DNA from: Lepturacanthus savala
Taxonomy: Eukaryota; Chordata; Actinopteri; Scombriformes; Trichiuridae
Length of the DNA: 64,000 bases
Assembly (NCBI GenBank): GCA_030544235.1
Contig: CM060477.1
Location: 7,044,434 to 7,108,433 of the forward strand
Direction: 5' to 3'
The translations under genes and the position numbers were made by a program. The notes beneath the pieces are model-generated. The model worked only from the letters and a program-made list of their open reading frames with translations, had not been told where the DNA came from and ran no database searches. Shown here piece after piece: positions 12,804 to 30,625 of the stretch (positions are counted from its first letter, which is position 1; every line of letters starts with the position of its first letter).

Positions 12804-15310
12804 TCACATGATGACAGTCTCAGTCTGAAGACAATATGAAATGTGAGGCTGATGCTTCAGGGCAGGACTTGGGGTTCTGGTCATTGGGCTCGCAGAGCGG
12901 TACGTTGGGCCCGACGGGGCGGTGATCCGGGCAGTAGGGGTGCGGCTGGCCCATCTGGAAGGAGGTCGCTGGTTAGCTGGCCGTGCGGGACGAGAGAAGC
13001 TCTTGTGACTTTCTGAGGATACCTCAGCTGGATTTGCCTGGACAGAAACATTACAGGACACATGTTAGTGACTGATATTGTGTTTATTTCTGATGCTGCT
13101 CATGCAGCAATTAATAAATTGGAGGAAACCGAGAAATACCTGCTGTGGATCCTGTCTGCAAACTTTGTGTCCTGTTCTGGGACTGGAGCTGTACTCGTGT
13201 TGGATCTCCAACATGTCCAGCAGCTCAATAAGGCCTTCGTCCCTCCCCATGCCACAACCTGGCACCTCCAACTGACCCACTAACCCACCCCTCTGGATCT
13301 TCTGAGCTCCAGACGAGGCACTTGAGACCCTGTAGTCCATTTTGGGCTCCACAGGATGGGAAGCAGGCTTCCTTGCTCTCTCCCCCTGAGCCAGTCCTCC
13401 ATCCCTGTCAGCCACACTGTTTGCCCTGGGTCTAATCCTCGGGCTCCCTGCCGCCTGTGATCTCCTCTGGGACTGCTGGGGACTAGGGTGGGATCCTTTA
13501 GAACTGCTGTAGGTTCCCTTCAGATCCTTGTGGTTCTGTCTACCAGAGTCTGATACTAACCCCCATTCTTGGCTGGGTTCCATCTCTGCTGTCAGCACGT
13601 CGGTATCTGCTTGGCATTTATGGGTAGGCACTCGCATGGGCGCCCTGCTGGCGACTGCAGCGGAACCCAGAGCTCTGCGCTGACAGCCGGGGGTGGGACA
13701 CTTTGGCTCCAGGGCTGGTCCCTGGTGGGTCACCACCCCTGATTCGGTGAGCATTTTTCCCTCGTTTTCCTGTAGCATAGCTCCGAACTTCCTGAGAACA
13801 GAGGGGCTGCCGCTCTTCTTGTCTCCGAGAACACCTGGACCAAAGGACTTCCTGTCCAGGGCAGGAGATTCAGTGGCTGTGATTGGAAGCTGTGAGGTTG
13901 AGCGTGATTGTACAGCAGGAGTATCCCGCTGTCCGAGAGGGGGTTTGGAGCCTGTGTTTTCTCTGTTGGGGGAGTTCTCTCTGCGGGGGTAACTCTTCAT
14001 GTGAGACACCTGGTTCTTTCTGTTTTCAGTCTCCTCAAAACTGCCGGAAAACTGCTCTTGACCAACCCTGGTGTGAAATCAAGATGATGAAAAATCAAGA
14101 ACAAGCATAAATACACTTGACAGGTGTTGTTCTGTAACAAGAACAATAAATGCAAGTCCAGTAAAAGTATCTTCACCTTTCATTTCCAGATCTTCTTCTG
14201 ACCTCATCATGGTATGCAGGGGCACCCTGGCTCACCTTGATTGTGTCACTGAAGTGCTAGAGGAGATTAAATGACGTATTTAAAAAGGAATCAACCTGCA
14301 CCTATATTTGCAAGCATTAAATTAGAGTGTGCTACTTCAGGATCACTGGCAAGGTTCCCTGTAATGTACCTTTACCAAAAGTGAACCTCAAATGATGAAG
14401 GGGAACATCGCTAGATATAGCACTGCTAAAACTGTTTGGATCTACTGTACTTTAATCTTAGAAGTGCACATGGTGTTTCATGTGGACAGGGAAACAGTTT
14501 AACGCCTAACGCTTGACTTACTCTGTCAGGAGTTAGGAAAGTGCTCAGTGAAGAGTGCAGTGAAAGCATGTGAAACTAACTCCTATCTGGTAACCTGTGT
14601 GTGTCAGCAGACTGGATGGAACCAGCTTACTGTAATCAATATGTTCCATACTTGAACTGCAGCTCTGACTCATGTCATGTCCACCTATTTGCTTCCTTTG
14701 GATTTCCTCTACTTACCACATGGCGATCTCCATTGTTCTTCCGGTTCATTTGTTTCTCCTGGCCCAAGTAATCCTGCAATAAGTCCCCAATCTCCGAAAC
14801 GCCATTGGTGTGGCAATAACCATAGCCGTTCTGATGACTCCCAGGGTAGCTGTACCCATTGGGGCTATAGTTACAGCCATTACTATGGTGATGTGGTGCA
14901 GTTGTAGCTCCTGGATGATTCTTGCTGTGATGGGCAGGCGTAAAGAGGCCGTTGCCGTGGCCAAACTCCAACTCGCCACCGTTTTTCTGGCTGTCATTAA
15001 TGATATCGCTTCCTCCTCTGCGGGCCTGGACTTCATTGTATAGCTGAAGAATGGAAACATAGGAAAACATTAACATTGTGACCTGCTGATTTCCTGTTAA
15101 TTGTCCTTCTGATATAGATAGATATAGACTTTAGTTAGCTGTGTCTCCGCAGTACACAACCACAGACTGTGTTTACACAACAAGACTTATAATTATCACA
15201 AAACCATTGCACAACCTTAACCTCTATTTATGACCAGTACATGCTATTCCGCTGTGCATAAATATTCATTGCAACTTTTATTACTTCCTTCGGCATCTGC
15301 TTTCAAACCA

Positions 15311-15354
<44 letters not shown>

Positions 15355-16144
15355 GGAGTGCGAGAGAGGCAGCATGACAGGGAGAGATTGTGTTGCACAT
15401 GTCATAGTTTAATTAGCTTGTTAATTTGTTTTTATCATTGCTCCAACAAGGCTTCAAGGTTGTGTTTATCCGTGTGCTGCCAACAGTTTATTATGAAGCA
15501 CATGCATACACGTATACACACACACACACCAATTAACACACTCCTGGGACTACGATGCACTTCATTTCTATGATTAACATGTTCATACACTCACGTATGA
15601 TGTAATATTGCATTGGGATCATTGTTAAACCAACATCTACAATAAAGCGTGTTTATTCAGATGGTCCAGATTAATTTCTTGACCCAGAGTCGAAAGATTA
15701 GTCAAACAACTGAGAACGCAAAATAATTAGTGTGTGTGTTAAACGTGTGCAGAATTCCATTGTACTTCTACATGTGTATCAACAGTAGCAGTGGTATACG
15801 ATACAAGGTAGATAAAGGGAAGGTGTATGACATAAAAAGTGGGGAATCAGTCAAAAGTAAAACGCTTAAAACCCATTTTCACTCATAAAAAATTGAATTA
15901 TTGACCAAAAACTCTCCAAAATAAGTTTCCGCCTTAAATATTGTATTTAATGCTCGTCTCCATTGGTCATGGGTGACATTCTTTATCGCGGAAACCTCAC
16001 CTCTTCTATCTTTCTCTGGATGTCCTGCAGCTGGTCCTCCCACTCCTGCATCTCTGAGTCGAAGTTGTCCATCAGCTCCGGCCTCTCTTGCCCCCAGACC
16101 CGTCCGCCGTGTTCCAGCCCGCGCTCAAGATCAATGGCTGCCAT
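12804..16144 (-). CDS. kiaa0408: KIAA0408 orthologue, coiled-coil protein of unknown function
   Basis: Five coding exons on the minus strand: 16144-16001, 15043-14717, 14256-14177, 14067-13140 and 13037-12804 (stop at 12806-12804). All junctions have GT-AG and the phases agree, giving about 570 residues against roughly 694 in human. The start is the first ATG after the acceptor at 16216. Two parts match human KIAA0408: the N-terminal helix ELMDNFDSEMQEWEDQLQDI running through KIEE/LYNEVQ, and the C-terminal block FSRPARPANQRPPSRWASR near residues 505-525. Near the end of the fourth exon, LIELLDMLEIQHEY matches a conserved helix. The middle is low-complexity, rich in His/Asn/Gly (exon 2) and Ser/Pro (exon 4). 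Its biochemical role is not known. The gene lies directly downstream of soga3 on the same strand, as in human, where read-through between the two is known. Confidence 0.87.
15311..15354. repeat. (TG)n(AG)n microsatellite
   Basis: About 12 TG units followed by about 10 AG units in the first coding intron of kiaa0408. Confidence 0.95.
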
Positions 16145-16215
16145 GAGGCCGGCCGCGCAAGCGCACCCAAGGGCTTTTATAAACGGCAATTTCCCCTTTC
16201 TCCTGTTTCACTTTC
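16145..16215 (-). other. kiaa0408: 5' UTR part of kiaa0408 start exon
   Basis: An acceptor ending CTCTTCGCAG precedes 16215. Between it and the ATG at 16144 there is an in-frame TGA, so this stretch is untranslated. A TTTATAAAAG motif lies inside it, but the upstream acceptor suggests it is exon sequence and not a TATA box. Confidence 0.5.
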
Positions 16216-17493
16216 CTGCGAAGAGGTCACAGCAGGGTTGCAGGCCAGGGACGGAAGGTTCGATGGCCTGGAAACACTATAGAGACAAATACATGGCAGA
16301 GAGAGACAAAAAAGGGGGGGTGTTAATGATTGGTTTACTTTTTTTAACGAATCCTGCTTCCAGCTTTTTTCCACATCTGTGATTCTATGTCATTACATAA
16401 AGAACATTTTGACAGCATTGCAATACATCAGTGGCTATTATTTACACAAAGTAAAATATGATTCCTAAGATGACTCGTTATGATGGAAACTTTCTGTCCT
16501 TCCAAAGGTCAGATATTTACAGCCCCCCCCCTGCTTTCAAAATTCGCAGGCATGTAAGCCAACCTATGCAGCACGTGTGGACAAGAGTGTTGCATGACAG
16601 CATCAGTGTTTAGACTCTTGGTCACTTTGACCTCCAGCCTGCCTCTTTGTGAACCTCGTTACAAAATTCCAAGCATGCACATGGGTGGAGATTTTCTTGG
16701 AACGCGACCCAGTTTTTGCACACATGGCCTCGGTTCTGTCAGCCTGAAGGCACGGCAATGTTAGACACCTAAACTTACAGAGCATTTACTCGTTTTTTCT
16801 CAACTTTTATTTTGAAGCCATGAAAACCAATGGTAGGTGTTGCCAAACCTTTCTTGAAGCTTTAAGTAAAAAGGGTCCAATGAAAGCTGTGTGTTTCCAA
16901 TACATGGATCAACACCAAAATGACATCTTCAAACTTTTTTTTCTGTATAACATATAATAAAATACATCGCTGCCCCTCAAACGCAACACAGTACCTGGTA
17001 AACATCAATTAACGGGTAACTTTAGTCCAAATTGGAGCACTAATCTCTAACTACTGCTGACTGTCGTCCAGGATTTTTGTTGTTGTTTTTGTTGTTGTTG
17101 TTGCCACCATTGAATATGGCATGTATCCTAGTCGAAAGTGCCAGAATGTACCAGCCACTTCCCTCCCACCTGTGATGTAAGAGTAGAGATATTAATAATC
17201 TTGTAACTGTGCATAGTAAACTTGGCTGCATGGCGCGTCCGCATGGTAGCAGGAGAGAGGTGGATGTGTCACACAGAAGGAAAATACATAATCACATGCT
17301 AAACATAACCTTAACCCCCAAAAATAAAGAATTCAAAAATAATAAGTCATATAAGTAAAATGGATCAATACAATTTAAATTTTAAACAACTTCAGGTTTG
17401 CTTTTTTAATATTTGAAGCATTTATATTACACATTTATAATGATAGTATAATAAAATCCCATTACAGCCGCCAGTATTACCAGCCGTCCTTAC

Positions 17494-17768
17494 CTTGTTC
17501 TAAATTGGAGTTTTTCCCCCACTTCCCTCCAGTAAATCCTCAGCCGGGTCTATTTCCTGCGCTCTGTGCGCTCTGTGCGCTCTGTGCGCGCTCCGGCCTT
17601 TCCAACAGATCCGCTCCCCTTGTCGCCAAATTGTCAAGTCCGCCTCTCCGGTGCTTCCCTCCTCGGTTTTCCTCGGCGCTGTTACGTAAAACCCCTCCGC
17701 GTACCGGACTTTTAAAGGGGCAACCTCCGCAGCGTTTTTTGGGGGCAGGAGGGTAAACAACTTTGTGT
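17494..17768 (-). other. kiaa0408: Probable non-coding first exon of kiaa0408
   Basis: GC-rich segment with a good donor on the minus strand (AACAAG, then GTAAGGAC; exon ends at 17494) and a TATA box about 25-30 bases upstream of its inferred 5' end. It contains three tandem 9-bp units GCGCTCTGT near 17559-17588. An ORF across it stops before the donor, so I treat it as UTR. It would splice to 16215. Confidence 0.55.
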
Positions 17769-17793
17769 TCCAGCAGCACGGAGTACGCGGCCC

Positions 17794-17799
17794 TTTATA
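17794..17799 (-). promoter_or_regulatory. TATA box, putative kiaa0408 promoter
   Basis: TATAAA on the minus strand in a GC-rich context (GGCGGTATAAAGGGCCGCG), placed correctly for transcription of the exon ending at 17494. The start site itself is inferred, about 17765-17770. Confidence 0.5.
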
Positions 17800-18729
17800 C
17801 CGCCTCGCCTTTGTTTACGCACGCCGACGGAGCCGGGGTCGAATATCATAATGTCAAATTTATTCCAGCGTTTTGAAGCCTCGATGGGACAACTGTCGTC
17901 ACCAGCATCCTGGCTATAATTACTGGAGGAGGAGGAGGGGGGGGGGGGGGGTCGCGGAGAGAGGGAAAGTGTTTACATAGCGATTTGAGCCGCTTGCGAC
18001 CTCCTGGCCAATGGGCTTCTCTGTTGCTACTCCGCTTTTAGGACGCTCGGGCAGATTTTGTCTTGTGACCCAGCCCTCCTGCAATTCATTTTTGTCTTTT
18101 TTTTTCCCCCTAAGGGGATGCCAAATGAGTGAGGGAGTGTGAGTGATAATGTGTCACAGTCGATAATATCTCTATTAAAGACAGTCCAGAGGAAAAAAAA
18201 AAAAAGAGAGAGACTGCCAGGTGGATGCCGGACATGTTTGACAGTCATACCCCTTATTTTTGATTTATTGTTAACTCATGTTTGGCAAACTTAACGACCG
18301 TTAATCAGTACAATCGGCGCCGGTGTCGGATATTTCCTGGCGCGAATCCTGCCAATAATAAAAATGCGCGAAACCTCTGCTGTACCCCGAACCTTTGACC
18401 GGGTTTCTCGGCTCATCCGGTGACGTCTGAAGACAGTTGCTACTGTTCCATCTGCCGCGCCATCAATTACCGACGCCTGCCTCTAATCAGAGGCCCCTGT
18501 TGGGAGTTTTGGGGCCCTGCGGAAAAACAAGAACCTGACATTTGCCACTCGACACTATCGTCAGAATTCCTTCCACCTTGAAGCCCCAAACCACCCCCCC
18601 ACCACCCGGATCCATGCTGTCGTTCCTCCACCTGTTTTGTTCCCTAATACGTGACAAACGCAGCCCTTTAGGAGACAAGGAGGGATAGGGAGAGGGATTA
18701 AAAAAACCAAACCTTTGTCCTTACTTTAC

Positions 18730-18769
18730 CTTGAGGAGGCAGCAGCGCGGGGGCACACGGAGCATCGCT
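18730..18769 (-). other. Exon-like segment, 40 bp
   Basis: Minus strand: acceptor GTTTTGCAG before 18769 and donor CTCAAG, then GTAAAG after 18730. It is open in all frames relevant to the exon-like segment at 19588. It lies between soga3 and kiaa0408 and upstream of the kiaa0408 TATA box. It could belong to an alternative soga3 end or a read-through transcript, or be chance. Confidence 0.25.
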
Positions 18770-19233
18770 CTGCAAAACAAAAGAAGAGGTGACTGCTGTC
18801 ATCACACTGGGAGAGAAAATATATTTAGTTTGGAGGTAAAACCAGGACATAAATGTGTTTGTCCTGGCTCGATCTGAGCAAGTTGAAGTCTAAGTTCACA
18901 CTGTGGCCCGTCTTGCTCAAATCCGACTATTCTTTCATTGCTTATATTTATCGTGTGACCGCGTAGCATCAATTTAAGGTCCACATTCTTGCTTTCTGAG
19001 CTCATAGTTGTCATCAGCAGCGATAGGAGCTGGCTCAGATTCCACTTGTTTACAGTATTTTTTGCCAAGCTAAGCTGTTCAGTGACCGGCTCTTTGCTCA
19101 GCAAGAACGTTCATATTTCCCAAAATGTTGAACCGAGTCGTCCGAGTGCTCGGGTGTCCTCCACAGTGAGGAGGAGGGCGTCAGAAAGCCGTAGAGCATT
19201 TTGTTTATGGGTCAGTGATAAATAATGGTCGGC

Positions 19234-19555
19234 AAGATGAATGAGAAGGTCAAAAAGGTTTTAAAAATACAGCTTTGACAGTTAGGTTTCCCAAAATGTA
19301 CGTTTTGTGCACATGTTGGTTTTTAATGTCATTTGAAAGTCCATTTGTACCATTTCTTTTATCAAGAATCACTAGGATTGTGTGATTTATTTGACACAAA
19401 ATGACAAAACTGAAAAACAATAATACATTTTAAACATTTCATCCGCCTAGAATATAAAACTAGTCAATTGCGTATGTTTTTTAAGAGGGTTAAACTATCT
19501 GGTACCAGTTTTTTAGGGTTACACCACATGACATTTTTGACATTGTCCCTTATAC
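19234..19555. repeat. Local dispersed repeat, copy A
   Basis: Shares with 24455-24725 the phrases CCTAGAATATAAAACTAGT, GAGGGTTAAACTATC (AGAGAGTTAAACTATC in copy B) and ATGACATTTTTGACATT in the same order and orientation. No coding capacity; family not recognised. Confidence 0.65.
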
Positions 19556-19587
19556 AGTAGGGTGTTTATCTGGTTTTCTGAACTCAC

Positions 19588-19663
19588 CTTCTTCGGGGGC
19601 CGATGTGGGCAGCAAGGTGTTATGGGTGATGTAGTCTCCAGTGTTGAACCCAGCCACGCCTTC
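19588..19663 (-). other. Exon-like segment, 76 bp
   Basis: Minus strand: weak acceptor CACGCTGTAG before 19663 and strong donor GAAGAAG, then GTGAGTTC. In phase 0, which would follow soga3 exon 20699, it reads GFNTGDYITHNTLLPTSAPE without a stop. No family match is known to me. Confidence 0.25.
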
Positions 19664-19835
19664 CTACAGCGTGGCCGTAGCCGATGGCGAGTGCTGACCT
19701 TTTTTTTTTTTTTCCTGTGCTTTTGGTAACCTTGGCAACAAATGGAGCGGCGGAGGACAAAGCAAAAATCAACACCGAAAAAAAAACAAACGAAAAGAAC
19801 AAACAAGGGATGATGTAAATTAAGGGAGGTCTACA

Positions 19836-26361
<6,526 letters not shown>

Positions 26362-26399
26362 CCTCTGCTGCGCTCAAATAAGCAGCGAACATCTGATTC

Positions 26400-29300
26400 G
26401 CAGCGTTTTACAAGCGGAGAAGCTCATTAAATCACCGCTTTATTCCTGCGTCTGTATTCATTTAAAACAACTAAGAAGTTTCGACTAGGAAGTTACAAAT
26501 GGGAAGTTATGACTTTGCACCACTAGGAGGCGCTGTTCCTCCAAGACTGAACTTATTCAACTTTACAAATTAGGACCTTTACAGACATATCCTACATTTC
26601 ATACAAGTCAGTTTCTTAATTACTTTACAGAAAATGAAGAAAAAGTTACTGGGCTGTGAGCAGTGTCTGCATTTTTTTTGCAAACTCATATATTTACTGC
26701 ATAAAGCAAGACATGCAGAGGAGTTGTGAGGCTGAAACACCTGTTTAAAGATGCCAGAAGTCGGTGGAGTCCATGCAACACAGAAACCTTGGACATACAA
26801 AATATACAAACATAAATATTAGTTTAATGATTCGCAGGAATGTTAAATACTGAATATTTTTGTAAAGAAAAAACTACATGTAAAACAAAGTGGTTTCTTT
26901 ATCAGTATCATATGATTTTAGTGCAGTTCAAGTATCGCAGTAAAAGTAAATAGAAATTATGTGTTTGGTGCAGTTAAGATATTTCGATAAAAGTAAATAA
27001 ATATGAGTTTTTTTGCAGTTAAAATATTGCAATAAAAATACATACACATTATAAGTGCAGGTAAAGTACTGCAGTAGAGGTAGTGGTTTGGTTCTCTGAT
27101 TGATACATTATTTATTAGAATATTAACATGAAGCATCAGCGTTAGAGCAGCATGTTACTGTTAGTTTAGCTACTTTAATCTACTTTATATGCAGTTTATT
27201 TTAGTCCAGCGGTTCCCAACCTAGGGTTCAGGCCCTTCCAAAGGGTCACAAGATTAAATGTAAGGGGTCACGAGATAATTAACGGAAGAGAAAAGAAGAA
27301 CAAATTAAATTGTGACACAAACCTGTTTTTAGCGTTTGGATCTTTTCTCTAATCTTATTGAATACGTTTCGAATGAGAATGAACTTTAGAGAGAAAAATC
27401 ACTATTTGCTGGAGCTGTAATAATAATACATTTATATTTTATTTGGAGGCGTTTTCCAAGACACCTGGTTTAATTTAGATTTGAGCTGTTTGTGTGGTTA
27501 AGTATTTTCTCTGTAGTAAAACATGATTTTTGCAATATTCTAACTATATTTGCTCTGTAACATAAATTGATTCTGACACTTCTGTAGTCACCTCACATGT
27601 AGATTTCTTCTGATACCAGGTTTAGGTACAATAACCTTTGTGGTTGCAGATATATCCCATATTTATTATCATTTATAGCAGGGAAACTGAACAATAAGCC
27701 TGGATTATGGAGTGGTTCTAATCTTTATTAGAGTTGATATTGCAATTTAGTGGTTCATATAGTATTACTTAACACATTTGCAGGTAATCAGATTAGTGGA
27801 ATCTATTTGCCACGTGGTGAACCCGCAGCCTTTGAGCCCTTTGAGGGTCTGGGGACAGTTTCCTGTTTGCGTGACGGCTTTGATGCAAACACCCCCAGTT
27901 GCTTAAATCTCCCCCACTTTTACCAGTAACCACACAGTATGGCCTCCGATTCTTATCTGCTATCTGACCCAGGAAGCTAATGGCTAAACAGGCTGAATTC
28001 AGGCCCAGCAGAGGGTGCTGTCCCCACGCCGAAACCACCCCGACGCAAGCTCTGAAGGCGATCTGCGTCCCACTGTAAAACGCTGACTGTTTCCACTCCG
28101 TGAGGCTAGAATGAGCTCCTTAGTCATATAATTGCTAAGGAGATGAGTGATGGGGTCGGGTCAGGTTTGTGAGGCTTAACCCCTCCCTACGCTGACCCTT
28201 CACCCTCCTACAGACTGGCCCTTTAAGATGACCGGGGTGGGTGAGTCGATTCTTAGACGGACGGCGCAGTTAAATTACAGGCCTGAATAAATCTGTGCCA
28301 CATAATGAAAGTCAGGTGGAGGGTAATAGGTTTGGAAATCGGCGAGTAGTTTTCCATATATTGACGCATCTGGACGTATTTAGCAAATTGCACTTGCATC
28401 AGTTTCTTATTAATCTACTAACTTGTAGTGCAGGTATGAGTGTGTAGGTTCCTGCAGCAGCAGGGGTGCAGGTTATAGTGATCTGGGCTAAACACCTTAG
28501 GAAAGCTGTGGCCCTGCTGCAATCCTCTTAGTCCTTTGGCTTAGATCCCTCTGCGTCCCCGGGGAGGACGAATTCAAACGCACCTCCTCCCCGCACTCGT
28601 CTCATCCAGTCTGCAACTCACACCTACACCCTTAGACCTCCTTACACATCCATCCCCTCCCCCCCCTCCTCCATGAAGCCACAGGTGCAAAGTGACAGGT
28701 GGTAGTGCACTAGGATAAAGGTGGCGGAGAATAAAGCGGTGCATGCACGAGTCGGACGGAGGGGGAGGAAGATGAGAGGGCTGTGAGCGATCATGGATTT
28801 TCAGAATGGGTGTGAACTCTTCCCTTTGGAGAACAGGAAAAGCATAGCGGATGAATAATTTAATAGATGCCATTAGTGTAAGAGCATGTTAATGGCGCAC
28901 TAATGAAGAAGTGTAATCCCAGTGTGGGAAAAAAAAATTCCAGTTTCTTATTGTTGTGGCAGAAAGTGAACATCTTCTTTTTCTCCTCTCCCATATCAAA
29001 GCCAAATGTTAACTAATCCGTACAGTTTGGGAGTTACAGTAGAGGCCTGATGGCAGATTAGTGAAGGCTTCACTTCCAGTGACCTGCTTCCCTGGGTAAC
29101 TCGTGGAGTGACGTTGGAGTAAGCTCTTTTGGAGCTAAAGCCAATTTACCCCCCGAAAGATTAGGGCAGATCTGTCTGGACAGGGCCAAAGACATGGCCT
29201 ACCTCTGCCTCTCTCTCTCTCACACACACACACACCTATAGGAGACCTTTCCGTCCCAGGATAGAAAGAGAAGACAGACGAGAGAAGAAGAAGGAATGGG

Positions 29301-30380
29301 TTAAGAGAGAGGGACGGTGATGGGGGGGATGGGAAGGCTTCAGTTTGAGATTAAGTTCCTGATGGGTGACATCTTGATGCTCAGACCTAGGGACTCGTAC
29401 AAAACTAGACACACACACCAGCTATGGGGTGCTGACACGGTCTTTATTTCAATTTTATGTGCAGCAACAAGCTGTGTCAGTTTCATTAATAAGACAATGA
29501 AATTACCGTTTTCTTTAAAAAAAAAAAAAAAAAAAAAAGAAAGAAAAAAGAAATCAACACAACTCTTTTCCGGATGAATTTCCCTTCAGTCCTACGTGGC
29601 AATGAGACAGTATTGAGCTGAATTTCAATCTCTTATTCTTGCACCTCGGGCTACATAGCACAGCAAAAAGAAATAAATCATGAGGACCCACAAAAAAATA
29701 TGTAATGTAACAAAGGTATCCACAAATTTGCATAAATACTAAAAGGACCTACTGTCCCCGCCCACCCCGAGTGTTTAAAACCAAGTTGTTTGTTTGTTTT
29801 TTTGTTTTGTTTTTTTAAATTCACAACGAACACAAAAAGAAATAGCTTTTTTCGATTTTGTAAATGCAGCACAGATACATCAGTTTGAGCCAGCAGACAT
29901 GTTCCTTTGGTAGATAGTGTAGAAGAATAAAGAGCCTTTTGTAATTGGAGTAGTCAAATACAGTCGATGGCAGATATGAGAACTTTGTTAATGCGATTTT
30001 TTATGTTTTATTTATTTTTTTTATATTAGCCTAAAATGTTTTCCGACTCTAAATATTCGTAAACAAAACAAATCTCCCAAAAGCCTTTGGTATAAACCTC
30101 TGCATGTTCTTGTGTTGTAATAATTAAAACCATTAAAATAATTATTTTTTTAGCGCACTAGAAAATTAATTAGCATATTAAAGACTATTTAAGCTTTCAA
30201 ATAAAATAATACTGAAATCTAGTGTAAAAAAAAAAAAAAGTCAGAGGTGAATTTTGGTTGATAAGTTAGTGAATATTTGTAGGTTTTATTTGATTTCCGC
30301 AGGCTCTCTAACACTTTTGGTCGTATTACAGTCCAAAACAGTTGGACAGAACAGCATGGAGCCTATGTGATCAACATTTT
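26400..30380. other. Intergenic between elovl4 and soga3
   Basis: No exon recognised. About 27206-27410 begins CAGCGGTTCCCAACCTAGGG, like fish hAT MITEs, but lacks a clean right end. About 27500-27700 is an inverted copy of part of the 62.3 kb element. 27.8-29.3 kb looks unique and of moderate GC and could hold conserved regulatory DNA, including an 8-bp-stem hairpin CTCCTTAG/CTAAGGAG near 28115. An A-run lies at about 29517-29538. Confidence 0.55.
27500..27700 (-). repeat. Partial copy of the 62.3 kb TTAA element
   Basis: The reverse complement reads GCTATAAATGATAATAAATATG and GTGAGGTGACTACAGAAGTGT, in the same order as at 62.36-62.48 kb. No intact ends here. Confidence 0.7.
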
Positions 30381-30384
30381 TGAT

Positions 30385-30390
30385 TTTATT
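30385..30390 (-). promoter_or_regulatory. Candidate poly(A) signal of elovl4
   Basis: AATAAA on the minus strand about 236 bases past the elovl4 stop, preceding a T-rich stretch on the transcript strand. Confidence 0.45.
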
Positions 30391-30625
30391 GATTAAAAAA
30401 AAAAAAAAACTGTAATGAAGACAACAAACAACCCTCTTTCCTGTCAGAACCAGAACCCATTAGGGGACACAAACTCACACTGCAACTCTGCAGGGATTGG
30501 TTGTCTGGTCTGAACTCCTCTTCATCCCTCCCCCTCCCTCCTCCTCCTCCTCCTCCGGCCCTTAAAAATAACCGTTCTCTCTTTCTTTTGTTTATCGCCA
30601 AACAAGCGCCCCCCTTCTCCCCCCT

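Larger units (their letters stand above)
17830..19830. other. Region between soga3 and the kiaa0408 promoter
   Basis: Holds a G-run at about 17935-17951, two exon-like segments listed separately (18730-18769 and 19588-19663), and one copy of a local repeat at about 19234-19555. No further gene is seen. Confidence 0.5.

Noticed and set aside
16165..16180. TTTATAAAAG as a kiaa0408 TATA box
   Set aside because: It lies downstream of a good splice acceptor (16216) and only about 20-30 bases before the ATG, so it is more likely exon sequence.
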